This document shows positions 9,137-17,783 of a stretch of 64,000 nt of DNA, in pieces. A model generated the notes under the pieces. It made no database searches and was not told the DNA's origin. It saw only the letters and a program-made list of their open reading frames with translations. The stretch is from positions 1-64,000 of IMG/VR virus record IMGVR_UViG_3300008116_000449; one strand, 5' to 3'. The first letter of the stretch is position 1. Each line of letters starts with the position of its first letter. A program made the translations under genes and the position numbers. The DNA comes from a virus.

Positions 9137-10785
9137 TGTCAAGTAATCAAGCAATTCAACAAGTACTATTTGAAGCTTACTTAGAAATAGACTTGGCTGA
9201 CTATCCCATAGGCGGAGCTGCTCCAGCGCCTAACTTAGTTCAATTAGACATAATAAGGTTTACGGCTAATTATTCTTTGAACGGAATACCTACAGCGTCA
9301 TGCGGCGTGTCCATGGGTTTGGACATGTCGAACCCCAGTAAGACGGCAAAGATACATGAGGTATTTCAAAACCTTACTTACAAGAAAAAAGCTAAAGTTT
9401 TTGTAAAACTGAATAAGGGATACGAGTCAGCTGGTTTAGACGTTACAAAAGACAAGATAACTGACATAGGATATTTTGTTGCTTTTGAAGGTTATACTTC
9501 TGGAGCTGGGTATAGAAGAGGCTCTGCTAGCGTAGAATACACTATATCTTTAGAACACTGGCTGTCTGACATGACAGCTTCTACAGCTCTTACGCCAGAA
9601 CTACAGCCTGGAACTCCTTTCACTCATTTATTCCCTTGTGAAACAAGAGCTTCAAGCGCTGGAGTGCTCAGTAACAGGGCTGACAAGTATTTTTCAATAA
9701 GCGAGACCCCTTCTGACTTATGGGCTAAGGGCCTGTATAGGTTTTTCAATGGAATAGCTGGAAGTGTAATAATCGGTCAAAACGACTTTTATACAGCTAC
9801 TAGCAGCTTACCTCCTGACTTAGCCGCGTTGTTTGCCGTTCCCGCTAATACGGATGTAAACAACATAGGGCTTAAAGCTGTAGAAAGATTTTTAAAGCCA
9901 GGAGAAGACGGATATGTGGCTTTGAGCTTATCTTCAAAAACTGCTACGTCTCAACAAATTCAAATAAATATAGTAAACACTTTAAAGAAAACAGCCATAG
10001 GCGGAATAGACGGTCAAACTTTTTGGGACATACTGGTGTCTGCGGGCGCTTCTTTCATGTTCAATGTAGTTCCTCTAGTGTCTAGAGCTGTACTGACGCC
10101 CAAACTTCCAAATTATAAAAATTCTCTTATAACCGTAAAAGCTACAGAAATAACTAACTTTGATATAACTACATCAATGCCTAGGCTTATACGAGGCGTG
10201 CTAATGCCAGTAAGCCACGTTAGCGAAGCTGGAGCTTTTTTAGGAGAAAGGTTATTAGGAGCTGCTCACTTTAAATCAGATAAGGGAACAGGAACTTTCG
10301 TAATACACAAGAGACCTACTTGGCTAGACAACATAGTAGATCCAGCTGAAGCAACTAAACAAGGACCTGGTCAAGTTAGAATAGACGGGTCTGCTCCTGA
10401 AATAAATAACGATGGAATAAAAAATAACCTACAAGCTATAGAGTCTACAGCCGCTAGGTTCGCCAAACTGTCTTATGGCAATGAAGTTCTTAAATTTAGA
10501 GCCGGCACCTTTTCTGGAAAGTTTAGAATGGATATATCTCCAGGCTCCATAGTTAAGATTGAAGCTTCAGGAGCAAGAGGCATACAAAACGATACTACTA
10601 ACGTTAATGACTTTCTAGGTATGGTCAATGAAGTGAATCTTATCCTTGATTCAACTTCAGCTACGGCAATGACTTCATTTTCTTTAAGTAGCGTAAGGAC
10701 AGAATCAGAGAATAACGACACGGATCTAGTTTTTGATTCCAATCCGCTTTATGATACGGTTTGGAGCGGTACTTCTCTTGTTTAA
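9136..10785 (+). CDS. Putative baseplate hub protein (gp27/late-control-D-like)
   Basis: 549 residues of mixed alpha/beta. The N-terminal part contains DIIRFTANYSLNGIPTASCG followed by further strands, similar in style to hub proteins that carry a tube-like domain. The C-terminal third reads FSGKFRMDISPGSIVKIEASG, the kind of strand pattern seen near the spike-binding end. It lies among wedge, spike and tape-measure genes. Annotation by organisation and fold impression only. Confidence 0.45.
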   Translation: MSSNQAIQQVLFEAYLEIDLADYPIGGAAPAPNLVQLDIIRFTANYSLNGIPTASCGVSMGLDMSNPSKTAKIHEVFQNLTYKKKAKVFVKLNKGYESAGLDVTKDKITDIGYFVAFEGYTSGAGYRRGSASVEYTISLEHWLSDMTASTALTPELQPGTPFTHLFPCETRASSAGVLSNRADKYFSISETPSDLWAKGLYRFFNGIAGSVIIGQNDFYTATSSLPPDLAALFAVPANTDVNNIGLKAVERFLKPGEDGYVALSLSSKTATSQQIQINIVNTLKKTAIGGIDGQTFWDILVSAGASFMFNVVPLVSRAVLTPKLPNYKNSLITVKATEITNFDITTSMPRLIRGVLMPVSHVSEAGAFLGERLLGAAHFKSDKGTGTFVIHKRPTWLDNIVDPAEATKQGPGQVRIDGSAPEINNDGIKNNLQAIESTAARFAKLSYGNEVLKFRAGTFSGKFRMDISPGSIVKIEASGARGIQNDTTNVNDFLGMVNEVNLILDSTSATAMTSFSLSSVRTESENNDTDLVFDSNPLYDTVWSGTSLV

Positions 10786-10796
10786 AGGATGGACCT

Positions 10797-11630
10797 ATGC
10801 CTGGGATGTACAACATACCTGGAGTAGGTAACCCTAGTCAGCCAACAGGCGGACCTAGGCCTCCTGGAACTGCGCCCGCTCAGCCGACTATAAGCCTTGA
10901 GCCTGAATATAATAAAATATATGAAGATTGGAAAAGAAATCCTGACATAGCTAACAACGACAGAGTTTTAAAGGCTTTGAAACCCGTAATAGATACAGCC
11001 GTTAAAACTTACGCTGGAAGCTCGTCAAACCCTATGGTTGGGAGCAAGGCTAAACAAATAGTCATAGACTCTCTTCACAGGTACGACCCGTCAAAGACTA
11101 AGTTAAAAACATTTGTGTTTAATCAGCTGCAAGGATTGAAAAGATTTACTCTGCAAAGCAATCAGATAATAAGTATTCCTGAACAAGTGCAGTTAGACTA
11201 CGTAGGTCTTTTCAAAGCAGAGGATGAATTAAAAGAAGAATTGGGAAGACACCCGTCTTTAAGTGAGCTGGCTGACAAGACAGGGCTTTCTCCAAAAAGA
11301 ATTGAGTACGTAAGAAAGTTAAGGATGCCTTCTAGCGAAGGAACAGTTTTGAAGCCTATGGCCGGATCAGAAAGCGAAGACTTCAACGATCCAGGCGTAA
11401 GGCTAATGAAGGATACCAGCAGCGCGGATGGGTGGAGGCAGTTAGTTTATTATGGAGCATCTGATACTGATAAAATAATTATGGAAGGCGCTTTTGGAAT
11501 GTTCGGAAGTCCTGTGTTGTCTAATGAAGCTATAGCTAAAAAACTTAGAGTGACGCCAGCAGCTGTAAGCATTAGAAAGAAAAAGATTCAAGCTGAACTA
11601 GACAAGCAATCAGACATAAGACTCATGTGA
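10797..11630 (+). CDS. Sigma-70 family-like protein inside the baseplate operon
   Basis: 277 residues from ATG 10797 (AAAGGATGG ribosome site); a longer frame opens at 10761 but would overlap the hub gene. Residues 95-125 read YDPSKTKLKTFVFNQLQGLK then IISIPEQVQLDY, matching sigma regions 2.3-2.4. Residues 140-175 (EELGRHPSLSELADKTGLS) match region 3. A helix-turn-helix at 241-265 (NEAIAKKLRVTPAAVSIRKK) matches region 4. The Pro-rich first 40 residues are not sigma-like. It could direct host RNA polymerase to late promoters, or be packaged or recruited to structural use; its cotranscription with baseplate genes is unusual. I am confident of the domains, not of the role. Confidence 0.75.
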   Translation: MPGMYNIPGVGNPSQPTGGPRPPGTAPAQPTISLEPEYNKIYEDWKRNPDIANNDRVLKALKPVIDTAVKTYAGSSSNPMVGSKAKQIVIDSLHRYDPSKTKLKTFVFNQLQGLKRFTLQSNQIISIPEQVQLDYVGLFKAEDELKEELGRHPSLSELADKTGLSPKRIEYVRKLRMPSSEGTVLKPMAGSESEDFNDPGVRLMKDTSSADGWRQLVYYGASDTDKIIMEGAFGMFGSPVLSNEAIAKKLRVTPAAVSIRKKKIQAELDKQSDIRLM

Positions 11631-11637
11631 GGATAGC

Positions 11638-12072
11638 ATGTCTTCAAAAACAGGCACCAACGTGGGCTCTATTAGCCAGGACTTGGTTAATCAAATAGAT
11701 AAGTTGTCAGAACAAAACCAGAAATGTTACGAGGCTAGCCTGACGGGAGTTGGCAGGGTGTGGATGTCTGGCAGCTGGGAAGGAGACATGTCTGATGTAT
11801 CTGGAATGAAAAGCGCTTTTAACAGGGAGCATACAAACTCTTTATTTTCAAAAGCTTTAGACATAGACGATCCAGGAACAAAAGCCTCGTCTATGGTTTT
11901 AAGGTTTCAAAACGACTACATGGCTGCCATGGACAGAGCGTTTAGAACAAGGCACGCTAACTCAATAAGGGCTGAGCTATTTGCGGCTAATAGAAGGAAG
12001 AACGCGGCAAAGTATGTGTTGAGAGAGTCTTCCATAGAGTACGCAAACGAAAAGCTCGCTAGAGGCCAGTAA
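11638..12072 (+). CDS. Uncharacterised small tail-cluster protein
   Basis: 144 residues, largely helical and charged, no recognised motif. ATG follows GAGGATAGC. It sits between the sigma-like gene and the gp25-like gene with gaps under 10 nt, so it is part of the same transcript. Probably a baseplate or assembly component. Confidence 0.4.
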   Translation: MSSKTGTNVGSISQDLVNQIDKLSEQNQKCYEASLTGVGRVWMSGSWEGDMSDVSGMKSAFNREHTNSLFSKALDIDDPGTKASSMVLRFQNDYMAAMDRAFRTRHANSIRAELFAANRRKNAAKYVLRESSIEYANEKLARGQ

Positions 12073-12074
12073 GA

Positions 12075-12551
12075 ATGAGCACAGTCGCTGACTATGTCGG
12101 TAAGACCATAGACATATTGGCTTTTCAGCCTTCTGCCGCAAACAGACAGCTGAGCCAAGTGTTGTCGGACAATACCAATAGCGGCTACATCTGTACTGGA
12201 ATAGAAAAGTTGGCGCAAAGATGGACTATAGAATTCTTGACGCCAAGAGGTTCAATACCCTATCTGCCAAACAGAGGATCTTCTTTCATAAACAATTTCT
12301 CTGCCGGATTCATACGAAACGACTTGGCTGTAAATACTTATTTTGCTGAAGCTAGGTCACAGGTAGCAACTAATCTGCTTATAGAAGAGTCAGAGACAGA
12401 CGACCCAGAAGACAGGTATAGAGACGCTCACTTAGATAGTTTTGCCGTAAGACCTGGAGTGTCTTTGGTTTTAAACGTCTCGTTATTTAACTTGATGGGT
12501 TTTTCAAGAAAGTTGACTCTACCCATAAAAGTAACGGCAGGTATTATCTAA
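12075..12551 (+). CDS. Baseplate wedge protein, gp25/gpW-like
   Basis: 158 residues. The segment WTIEFLTPRGSIPYLPNRGS followed by FINNF resembles the conserved core of the gp25/gpW (lysozyme-like fold) baseplate wedge family, in which a short strand pair precedes a helix that joins the sheath. The C-terminal SLVLNVSLFNLMGFSRKLTL is strand-rich. Its stop overlaps the start of the J/gp6-like gene (TAATG), a common order for these two wedge proteins. Confidence 0.65.
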   Translation: MSTVADYVGKTIDILAFQPSAANRQLSQVLSDNTNSGYICTGIEKLAQRWTIEFLTPRGSIPYLPNRGSSFINNFSAGFIRNDLAVNTYFAEARSQVATNLLIEESETDDPEDRYRDAHLDSFAVRPGVSLVLNVSLFNLMGFSRKLTLPIKVTAGII

Positions 12552-14203
12552 TGGCTATAACTTTACCTGATCTGACAACTTTAAACTCAGATGCCGTAAA
12601 CCAGGCGCACGCTTACATAGCGCAAAAAATTACTGAGTACGCCCCAAGCATAGACAGCAAGAGAGGCGTTCTGCACGATATCCTTTTTCATTTTGAGGCA
12701 ATACTGCAAACAGCTCAGGACGAGTATGCTGACAGGCTTAGGAAGTCAGGCTCTCTTCTAGCTATAAACAACGACCCAACTCTCGCTGTTGACGACGTTG
12801 TTGATCAACTGGCCTCAAACTTTAGAGCAGTAAGGTTTGAAGGTTCTCCGGCTTCAGGAAAAATAGTCATAGTGATAAGCGCGCTAGTACCGTCTAGTGT
12901 GTCTACATCAAATACCTTTTCATCTCTGGGTAACACTTATGCGCCTCTGCAGTCTTTCTTCGCTAGGACTTCTGCAGACCAGGTAGTTAATTTCAACGAC
13001 AGGCTTATAAAGCCTGTTGGAGACGGCACATACTATTATGTGATCGACGCCGTGTCTACTACTAATTCTGTAACGGCAAACATAAAAAGAAACACTTCTT
13101 TAGAGTCAGACTCGGCTATACCTTACTTCTTAACTGCCTATGCAGAGTCTGACTTTTCAGGCGGTTCAGATTATGAGTCTAACTCAGATTTTGTAAAGAG
13201 ACTTCAGACAGGGATATCTGCTAGGGATTTGTCAAACAGGGCAACAATAGAATCTTGCATAAAAGAAAACACTTCTTTCAAAACGGTTCTAGACGTATCG
13301 ACTATAGGATTTGGTGATCCAGAACAAATTCGCTACCACAGCATTCTTCCCACGGCTACTGGCAACAGACTTGATGTTTATATAAGAAGCCAACAGCTGC
13401 CAACCTCAAGAAAAATAACAAAGACGGCTACTCTAATAGGAAGAGAAGGCGGCGGAGGCTTGTGGCAAGTATCCATATCCAGGAATGACGTGCCTGGGTT
13501 TTACAACATAGAAAAAATAATAAAAGCAACTGTGGTAGACAGTGCTTCAGAAACAGGTTTAGGGGTGTACGAAGACATCAGAGGTTACGACATATCCGAA
13601 GACGGTTCTTCTTTTGTGCCTGACATAGTTAATAGCAAGGAGGCTGCCTATTCTCCTTATCAAACTGCAATTATAAGGTTTATAGACTTAGAGACTGCGC
13701 CTGGCTTAACAGAAGGCGCTACTGCTGAATATTCAATATACGCTCGGGGAATGAATCTTTTACAGAACATACAGAGTTTTTTGAGCAGTCGTGATGTTAG
13801 GCCTGCCGGAGGAGACGTTCTAGTAAAAGCTGCAATACCGTGCGATCTAAAGTTATCTTTTACAATATTTAAAAAGTCAACCGACTCTAACATAGACGAA
13901 TCAGCAATTAAAAACGCTTTAGCTAATAGAGTTAACAAGCTGGGGTTTTGCGGAAAACTATCGGCTTCAATACTCCAGTCCACCATTCATAGTTATTTGG
14001 CTCAAAACCAAACGGTTAGCGCTATAGAAATGTTTGGCGCAATACAAAAGTCTGACTTAACAAAAAAATACTTAAGAAGCTTTGAATCACTAATAATTCC
14101 TGAAGATCATGAAAACATGATATCGGCTAAAACTGTTGTTTTTATTCTAAGTCCAGACGACATAGGTATTTACATTAAAAACTCTGATACTTCATTAGCG
14201 TAA
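12551..14203 (+). CDS. Baseplate wedge protein, gp6/gpJ-like
   Basis: 550 residues. Features of the baseplate J family are visible: an N-terminal helical region with KRGVLHDILFHFEA, a strand-rich middle, and the conserved-type stretch FSGGSDYESNSDFVKRLQTG with a following SNRATIESCIKE. The C-terminal SSRDVRPAGGDVLVKAAIPC matches the usual 'RPVGV.V.V..P' region of J proteins. It forms the inner ring of the baseplate with the gp25-like product encoded just upstream. Confidence 0.7.
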   Translation: MAITLPDLTTLNSDAVNQAHAYIAQKITEYAPSIDSKRGVLHDILFHFEAILQTAQDEYADRLRKSGSLLAINNDPTLAVDDVVDQLASNFRAVRFEGSPASGKIVIVISALVPSSVSTSNTFSSLGNTYAPLQSFFARTSADQVVNFNDRLIKPVGDGTYYYVIDAVSTTNSVTANIKRNTSLESDSAIPYFLTAYAESDFSGGSDYESNSDFVKRLQTGISARDLSNRATIESCIKENTSFKTVLDVSTIGFGDPEQIRYHSILPTATGNRLDVYIRSQQLPTSRKITKTATLIGREGGGGLWQVSISRNDVPGFYNIEKIIKATVVDSASETGLGVYEDIRGYDISEDGSSFVPDIVNSKEAAYSPYQTAIIRFIDLETAPGLTEGATAEYSIYARGMNLLQNIQSFLSSRDVRPAGGDVLVKAAIPCDLKLSFTIFKKSTDSNIDESAIKNALANRVNKLGFCGKLSASILQSTIHSYLAQNQTVSAIEMFGAIQKSDLTKKYLRSFESLIIPEDHENMISAKTVVFILSPDDIGIYIKNSDTSLA

Positions 14204-14279
14204 TAACAAGGCTAGAAATCGTTTGCTGGCTGTGCTAGGATTGTAAAGCAGCTTTAGCTGCAGAATAGGGAGGTTAGTT

Positions 14280-14600
14280 ATGTCAGCAGAGTTTGAGACC
14301 AAGGTGGCTATTCCAACAGAACTCATAAAAGAGTTCATCGACCTTCTCAATAGCAAGGACGGATTCGATAAGTGGAAAGCTATTAATTTGGGGCTTAAGG
14401 TAGCCCAATGGCTAGTTGAAACTTTTGGTGATTCCCAAGTAACCCTGCAAAACAAGGTTCCTGAAGGAAGAGTTACCAAGAAGAAGGTTGCCGATGCGCT
14501 GCAAGGCGTGTTGGACGGCGGTCATTCCGCCAAAGCCATTCCTCTTTGGTTGCTGCCCGTGATAGTTAAGTTGATTACTATCTGGCTTACCAAAAAGTGA
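14280..14600 (+). CDS. Small protein with C-terminal membrane segment, possibly lysis-related
   Basis: 106 residues. A charged helical body is followed by one hydrophobic segment at the C-terminus (IPLWLLPVIVKLITIWL), so it is likely tail-anchored. The ribosome site is strong (AGGGAGGTTAGTT). The preceding 76 nt hold a small hairpin (GCAGC/GCTGC) and may contain a weak promoter. A holin or inner-membrane anchor is possible because of the single short hydrophobic end, but no family was recognised. Confidence 0.45.
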   Translation: MSAEFETKVAIPTELIKEFIDLLNSKDGFDKWKAINLGLKVAQWLVETFGDSQVTLQNKVPEGRVTKKKVADALQGVLDGGHSAKAIPLWLLPVIVKLITIWLTKK

Positions 14601-14610
14601 GATAAGCAAA

Positions 14611-15699
14611 ATGGCTAGGCCCGGTGTTCCAGATTTTAAAATTCCATCCTTTTCGGTTGAGCATTTCGTATCGACGTGCTCAGAAACTATGGACTGGAGT
14701 TTAACGGCTTTTGGCATACCTGAATTGTGGCAGCACGCCACAGGCAAAGGTATAAAGGTTGCCGTTCTGGACACCGGATGCGCCATGCTACATCCAGATT
14801 TAAAAGAACAGATATGCGCCCATAAAGATTTTACAAAAAGTCCTGTAGGCCCTGGAGATTCAAACGGACACGGCACACACTGCTGTGGAGTAATCGCGGC
14901 TAAGAAGAATGGGGTAGGAATAGTAGGAGTGGCTCCTGATGCCTGCCTTATAGTTGGAAAAGTTTTGTCTGACTCAGGAGGAGGCTCTACCAAAAATATA
15001 GTCGCTGGTATCAAGTGGGCCGTGTCTCAAAAGGCTGACATAATTTCTATGAGTTTTGGCTCTCCGTCTTCTTGCCCTGACATTGAAGCAGCTTTGAAAT
15101 ACGCGGCTAGTAAAGGAGTTATCCTAATCGCAGCTGCTGGTAACGAAGGCCCTGACCCTGAAACTGTTGGATACCCGGCAAGGTATGAGACGGTTCTATC
15201 CGTAGCCGCTGTAGACTCTAACAACAGAATAGCTAAGTTCTCAAGCAGAGGTCCGCAAGTAGACGTAGCGGCCCCTGGGGTAGACATCTTGTCAGCATAC
15301 CCTCCTAAGAACTACGCCAAACTTTCTGGTACTTCTATGGCTACTCCTTTTGTTGCAGGCGTAGCCGCTTTGGCTTTAGAGTATGACCGGAAGAAAAAGT
15401 CTCGCTCTTTGAAGTCTTCAAGAGATTTCATAGAAGCAGTCAAAGCCAGCGCTACAGATGCCGGAACAAACGGATTTGACAATGACTATGGCTGGGGTCT
15501 TTTAAACCCTAAGAGGCTGGTTTTAAAAGAGCCTAAAGTAGCTTTAGTAAAAAAGAAAAACTGCACTCAAGTAGTCATAGAAGAAAAAGACTTTGTAAGC
15601 GCCAGCAAGCTTAAATTTAGGCAACTCTTTGGTGAAGGCTCGAGGGTTATAGTAGAGCTGGCCATGGATATTAACGCTAAGCCAGGTAAACATGCATAA
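14611..15699 (+). CDS. Subtilisin-like serine protease (S8 family)
   Basis: 362 residues. The full catalytic set is present: Asp54 in VAVLDTG, His87 in NGHGTH, the oxyanion Asn178 in AAAGNEGP and Ser242 in SGTSMATPFVAG. The spacing and surrounding motifs (IISMSFG, FSSRGP, DVAAPGVDI) are canonical. There is no signal peptide, so the protein would act in the cytoplasm or on the virion. About 70 residues after the catalytic core form an extra C-terminal domain of unknown fold. The start has GATAAGCAAA upstream. Neighbours are baseplate genes, so maturation of a tail protein or degradation of a host envelope protein are both plausible. Confidence 0.9.
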   Translation: MARPGVPDFKIPSFSVEHFVSTCSETMDWSLTAFGIPELWQHATGKGIKVAVLDTGCAMLHPDLKEQICAHKDFTKSPVGPGDSNGHGTHCCGVIAAKKNGVGIVGVAPDACLIVGKVLSDSGGGSTKNIVAGIKWAVSQKADIISMSFGSPSSCPDIEAALKYAASKGVILIAAAGNEGPDPETVGYPARYETVLSVAAVDSNNRIAKFSSRGPQVDVAAPGVDILSAYPPKNYAKLSGTSMATPFVAGVAALALEYDRKKKSRSLKSSRDFIEAVKASATDAGTNGFDNDYGWGLLNPKRLVLKEPKVALVKKKNCTQVVIEEKDFVSASKLKFRQLFGEGSRVIVELAMDINAKPGKHA

Positions 15700-17195
15700 T
15701 GATAAATTTTCCTACCCAGCTGGATGACAAGGGTCAGATCCTCCGACTCCTTGGAGGATTCTGGGAGGAAGTTTATACCGGCAACGACTACCTGGCCGAA
15801 GCATTAAAAGGACGATGCAATCTAACAAAGCAAACTTTTGAAAGGCTTCAAGAAGCCATAGATTGCAGAAGCAGATTGGACATTCCAGTATTTAGAAAAG
15901 AATACTGGTTAGAGCTGACTATGAAAAAGTCAGTAATATCCGGCCTGGCTAATAATTATGGCGAAGAAAGCTATTACGGAACAACCGCTGCCAGTTACGG
16001 AAGAAGGTCTTCAGGATTTTCTTTTTTTTATCCTCTGCCTGAAGAAATAGTAGATTGCCCCATAATCACAAATAGAATATCCAGCCCTTCAACTGTTCTA
16101 TTTAGAAACCTTGATTTTTATATAGACTCAGCCAATCATCGTTTATTCTTCGCTGAGAACCCTTTCAATAATGACAGTTTTGCGCATCAAACCACAGAAG
16201 GAGACGAAGAGATAGTTTTATGGCTTCAATTGCCAAGAATAGACAAAGAATACCTGTACAGCCATTTTGGCTACGTTATAGGACTGTGGGCTAAGTCTAG
16301 TCAGCCATACAAAGATTTGTTGAACAACGTATACGATTCAATGGTTTTAGGCACGTCCATGGGAAAAACTTTGGACGGGATAGCCGCCACTACCGGCATA
16401 CCTCTGGCAAAAGGAAATGAAACCGTAGAAGACATAACTTACGACAGAAATAACTTACTTGTCATTACAAATAAAAATGTTTACAAGTTTAACAAAAATT
16501 CTCAAGCCGTTGTTTCTATCGGTGACTCGTTAAGAGTAGACCAGGAAATGACTGATGGAATTTTAGTGCATGAGTTTAACAGAGGAGAGGTGCCAGAATC
16601 TTTGAAGGGTCTAAACCTTTCAAAAAGATACATGGGAATACAATACATAGGCGACATAGGATTTAATAACGAAGAAGTGCCGGTAGATTTTGAGTACGAC
16701 AGTAATGGAAAAGCCAAGATGAGCTTTTATCTTGGCGGGCATCCTTTTGATGTGGAAGCTTTCTGGGATGACACGCACAAGAGGGGCTTGGCTATGGCCA
16801 TGACCCTTGCAGACGCATTCGATAATAGGCCTGTGAAATACGGAGAGCCAGGACCCACTAACGTACCTTCAGTAATCAACCCTTTGAAATTTTTGGCCGA
16901 AAACGTTTTAAGAAACGGCGCTTTTTTGGTAAAAATAAAGGCAGGATCGGTTAGGCCAGGTTTCGCTGGAATAGAAAATATTACTTATTTAAGAAACCTG
17001 ATACCGCCTCACACAACCATGTTTCTTCTAATAGACTTGCAAGACATTGAAGAAGAAGTGCTGCAAGCTGATTACGAGGATACTGAAGAGATAGGGTCGT
17101 TCACAGGTATGGGAACAACCTTTGAAACAGAAATAACCACAACCGATGTGTCAGACACAATAGTCGCACGCGTTGTGCGGGGAAATTTGCTGTGA
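15699..17195 (+). CDS. Putative tail/baseplate structural protein
   Basis: 498 residues, no recognised motif. The N-terminus (LRLLGGFWEEVYTGNDYLAE) is amphipathic helical, then a Tyr/Phe-rich strand region, and Asp/Glu-rich ends. Its ATG overlaps the protease stop (TAATG). It lies between the wedge genes and fiber-like genes, consistent with a fiber connector or outer baseplate protein. Confidence 0.4.
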   Translation: MINFPTQLDDKGQILRLLGGFWEEVYTGNDYLAEALKGRCNLTKQTFERLQEAIDCRSRLDIPVFRKEYWLELTMKKSVISGLANNYGEESYYGTTAASYGRRSSGFSFFYPLPEEIVDCPIITNRISSPSTVLFRNLDFYIDSANHRLFFAENPFNNDSFAHQTTEGDEEIVLWLQLPRIDKEYLYSHFGYVIGLWAKSSQPYKDLLNNVYDSMVLGTSMGKTLDGIAATTGIPLAKGNETVEDITYDRNNLLVITNKNVYKFNKNSQAVVSIGDSLRVDQEMTDGILVHEFNRGEVPESLKGLNLSKRYMGIQYIGDIGFNNEEVPVDFEYDSNGKAKMSFYLGGHPFDVEAFWDDTHKRGLAMAMTLADAFDNRPVKYGEPGPTNVPSVINPLKFLAENVLRNGAFLVKIKAGSVRPGFAGIENITYLRNLIPPHTTMFLLIDLQDIEEEVLQADYEDTEEIGSFTGMGTTFETEITTTDVSDTIVARVVRGNLL

Positions 17196-17208
17196 GGTGC
17201 TTGTAGCG

Positions 17209-17775
17209 ATGAACGCAGAAGTGCAGGGAACAGTATCACTTTACGATATCAACAAGCACGGCTTGTGGACTATCCGATCTACTGAAAGCAACCAAATACA
17301 GTGGAGCTGGGGCGAAATAGCTTGTCATCTTTTTGGTGACGGAAACCCGGACTATAAAATCTCAGCCATGTATGTAGAGTTTGAGAACACTTCTGGAACT
17401 CCAACAACTCCAAGCTACACGAGAGACGAAGGAAAAGAATATTACGACACCTTGTACATGTCGGCAACAAAAGATTTTTTAAGAGTGCCTCTGCTTTCAA
17501 GTCCGGCCAAAGGCTTGGCCTCAGGGTATCACGGCATAGCTTTCAATCAATTAACTTTCTTAGCCCAGACAGCCGGTACTCAAGGAGTACACGGCAAAAC
17601 TTTTTCAAATGGCTCGAACAGCAAAGTATACGGTCTTGCCCTTGTGGCCACTCCTTCCTGGAGTGACAGCACTAGAGACGTAGTATTCGCTAGAAAATAT
17701 TACGCTACTGCAAACCAGGTAGCCAAGCAGGCTTCCAGCCAAATAGGCGTTAGCTGGATTGAAAAATTCAAGTGA
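17209..17775 (+). CDS. Uncharacterised structural protein
   Basis: 188 residues from ATG 17209, which has GAGGTG at 9 nt spacing; an earlier in-frame start at 17173 would overlap the upstream gene. Beta-rich and soluble (VQGTVSLYDINKHGLWTIRS). No homology recognised. Likely a small fiber or baseplate decoration protein from context. Confidence 0.4.
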   Translation: MNAEVQGTVSLYDINKHGLWTIRSTESNQIQWSWGEIACHLFGDGNPDYKISAMYVEFENTSGTPTTPSYTRDEGKEYYDTLYMSATKDFLRVPLLSSPAKGLASGYHGIAFNQLTFLAQTAGTQGVHGKTFSNGSNSKVYGLALVATPSWSDSTRDVVFARKYYATANQVAKQASSQIGVSWIEKFK

Positions 17776-17783
17776 GGTGAGTA

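Noticed and set aside
14204-14279. Promoter between the wedge and membrane genes
   Set aside because: TTGCTG and TAGGAT are too close together for a normal spacer; no clear promoter assigned.
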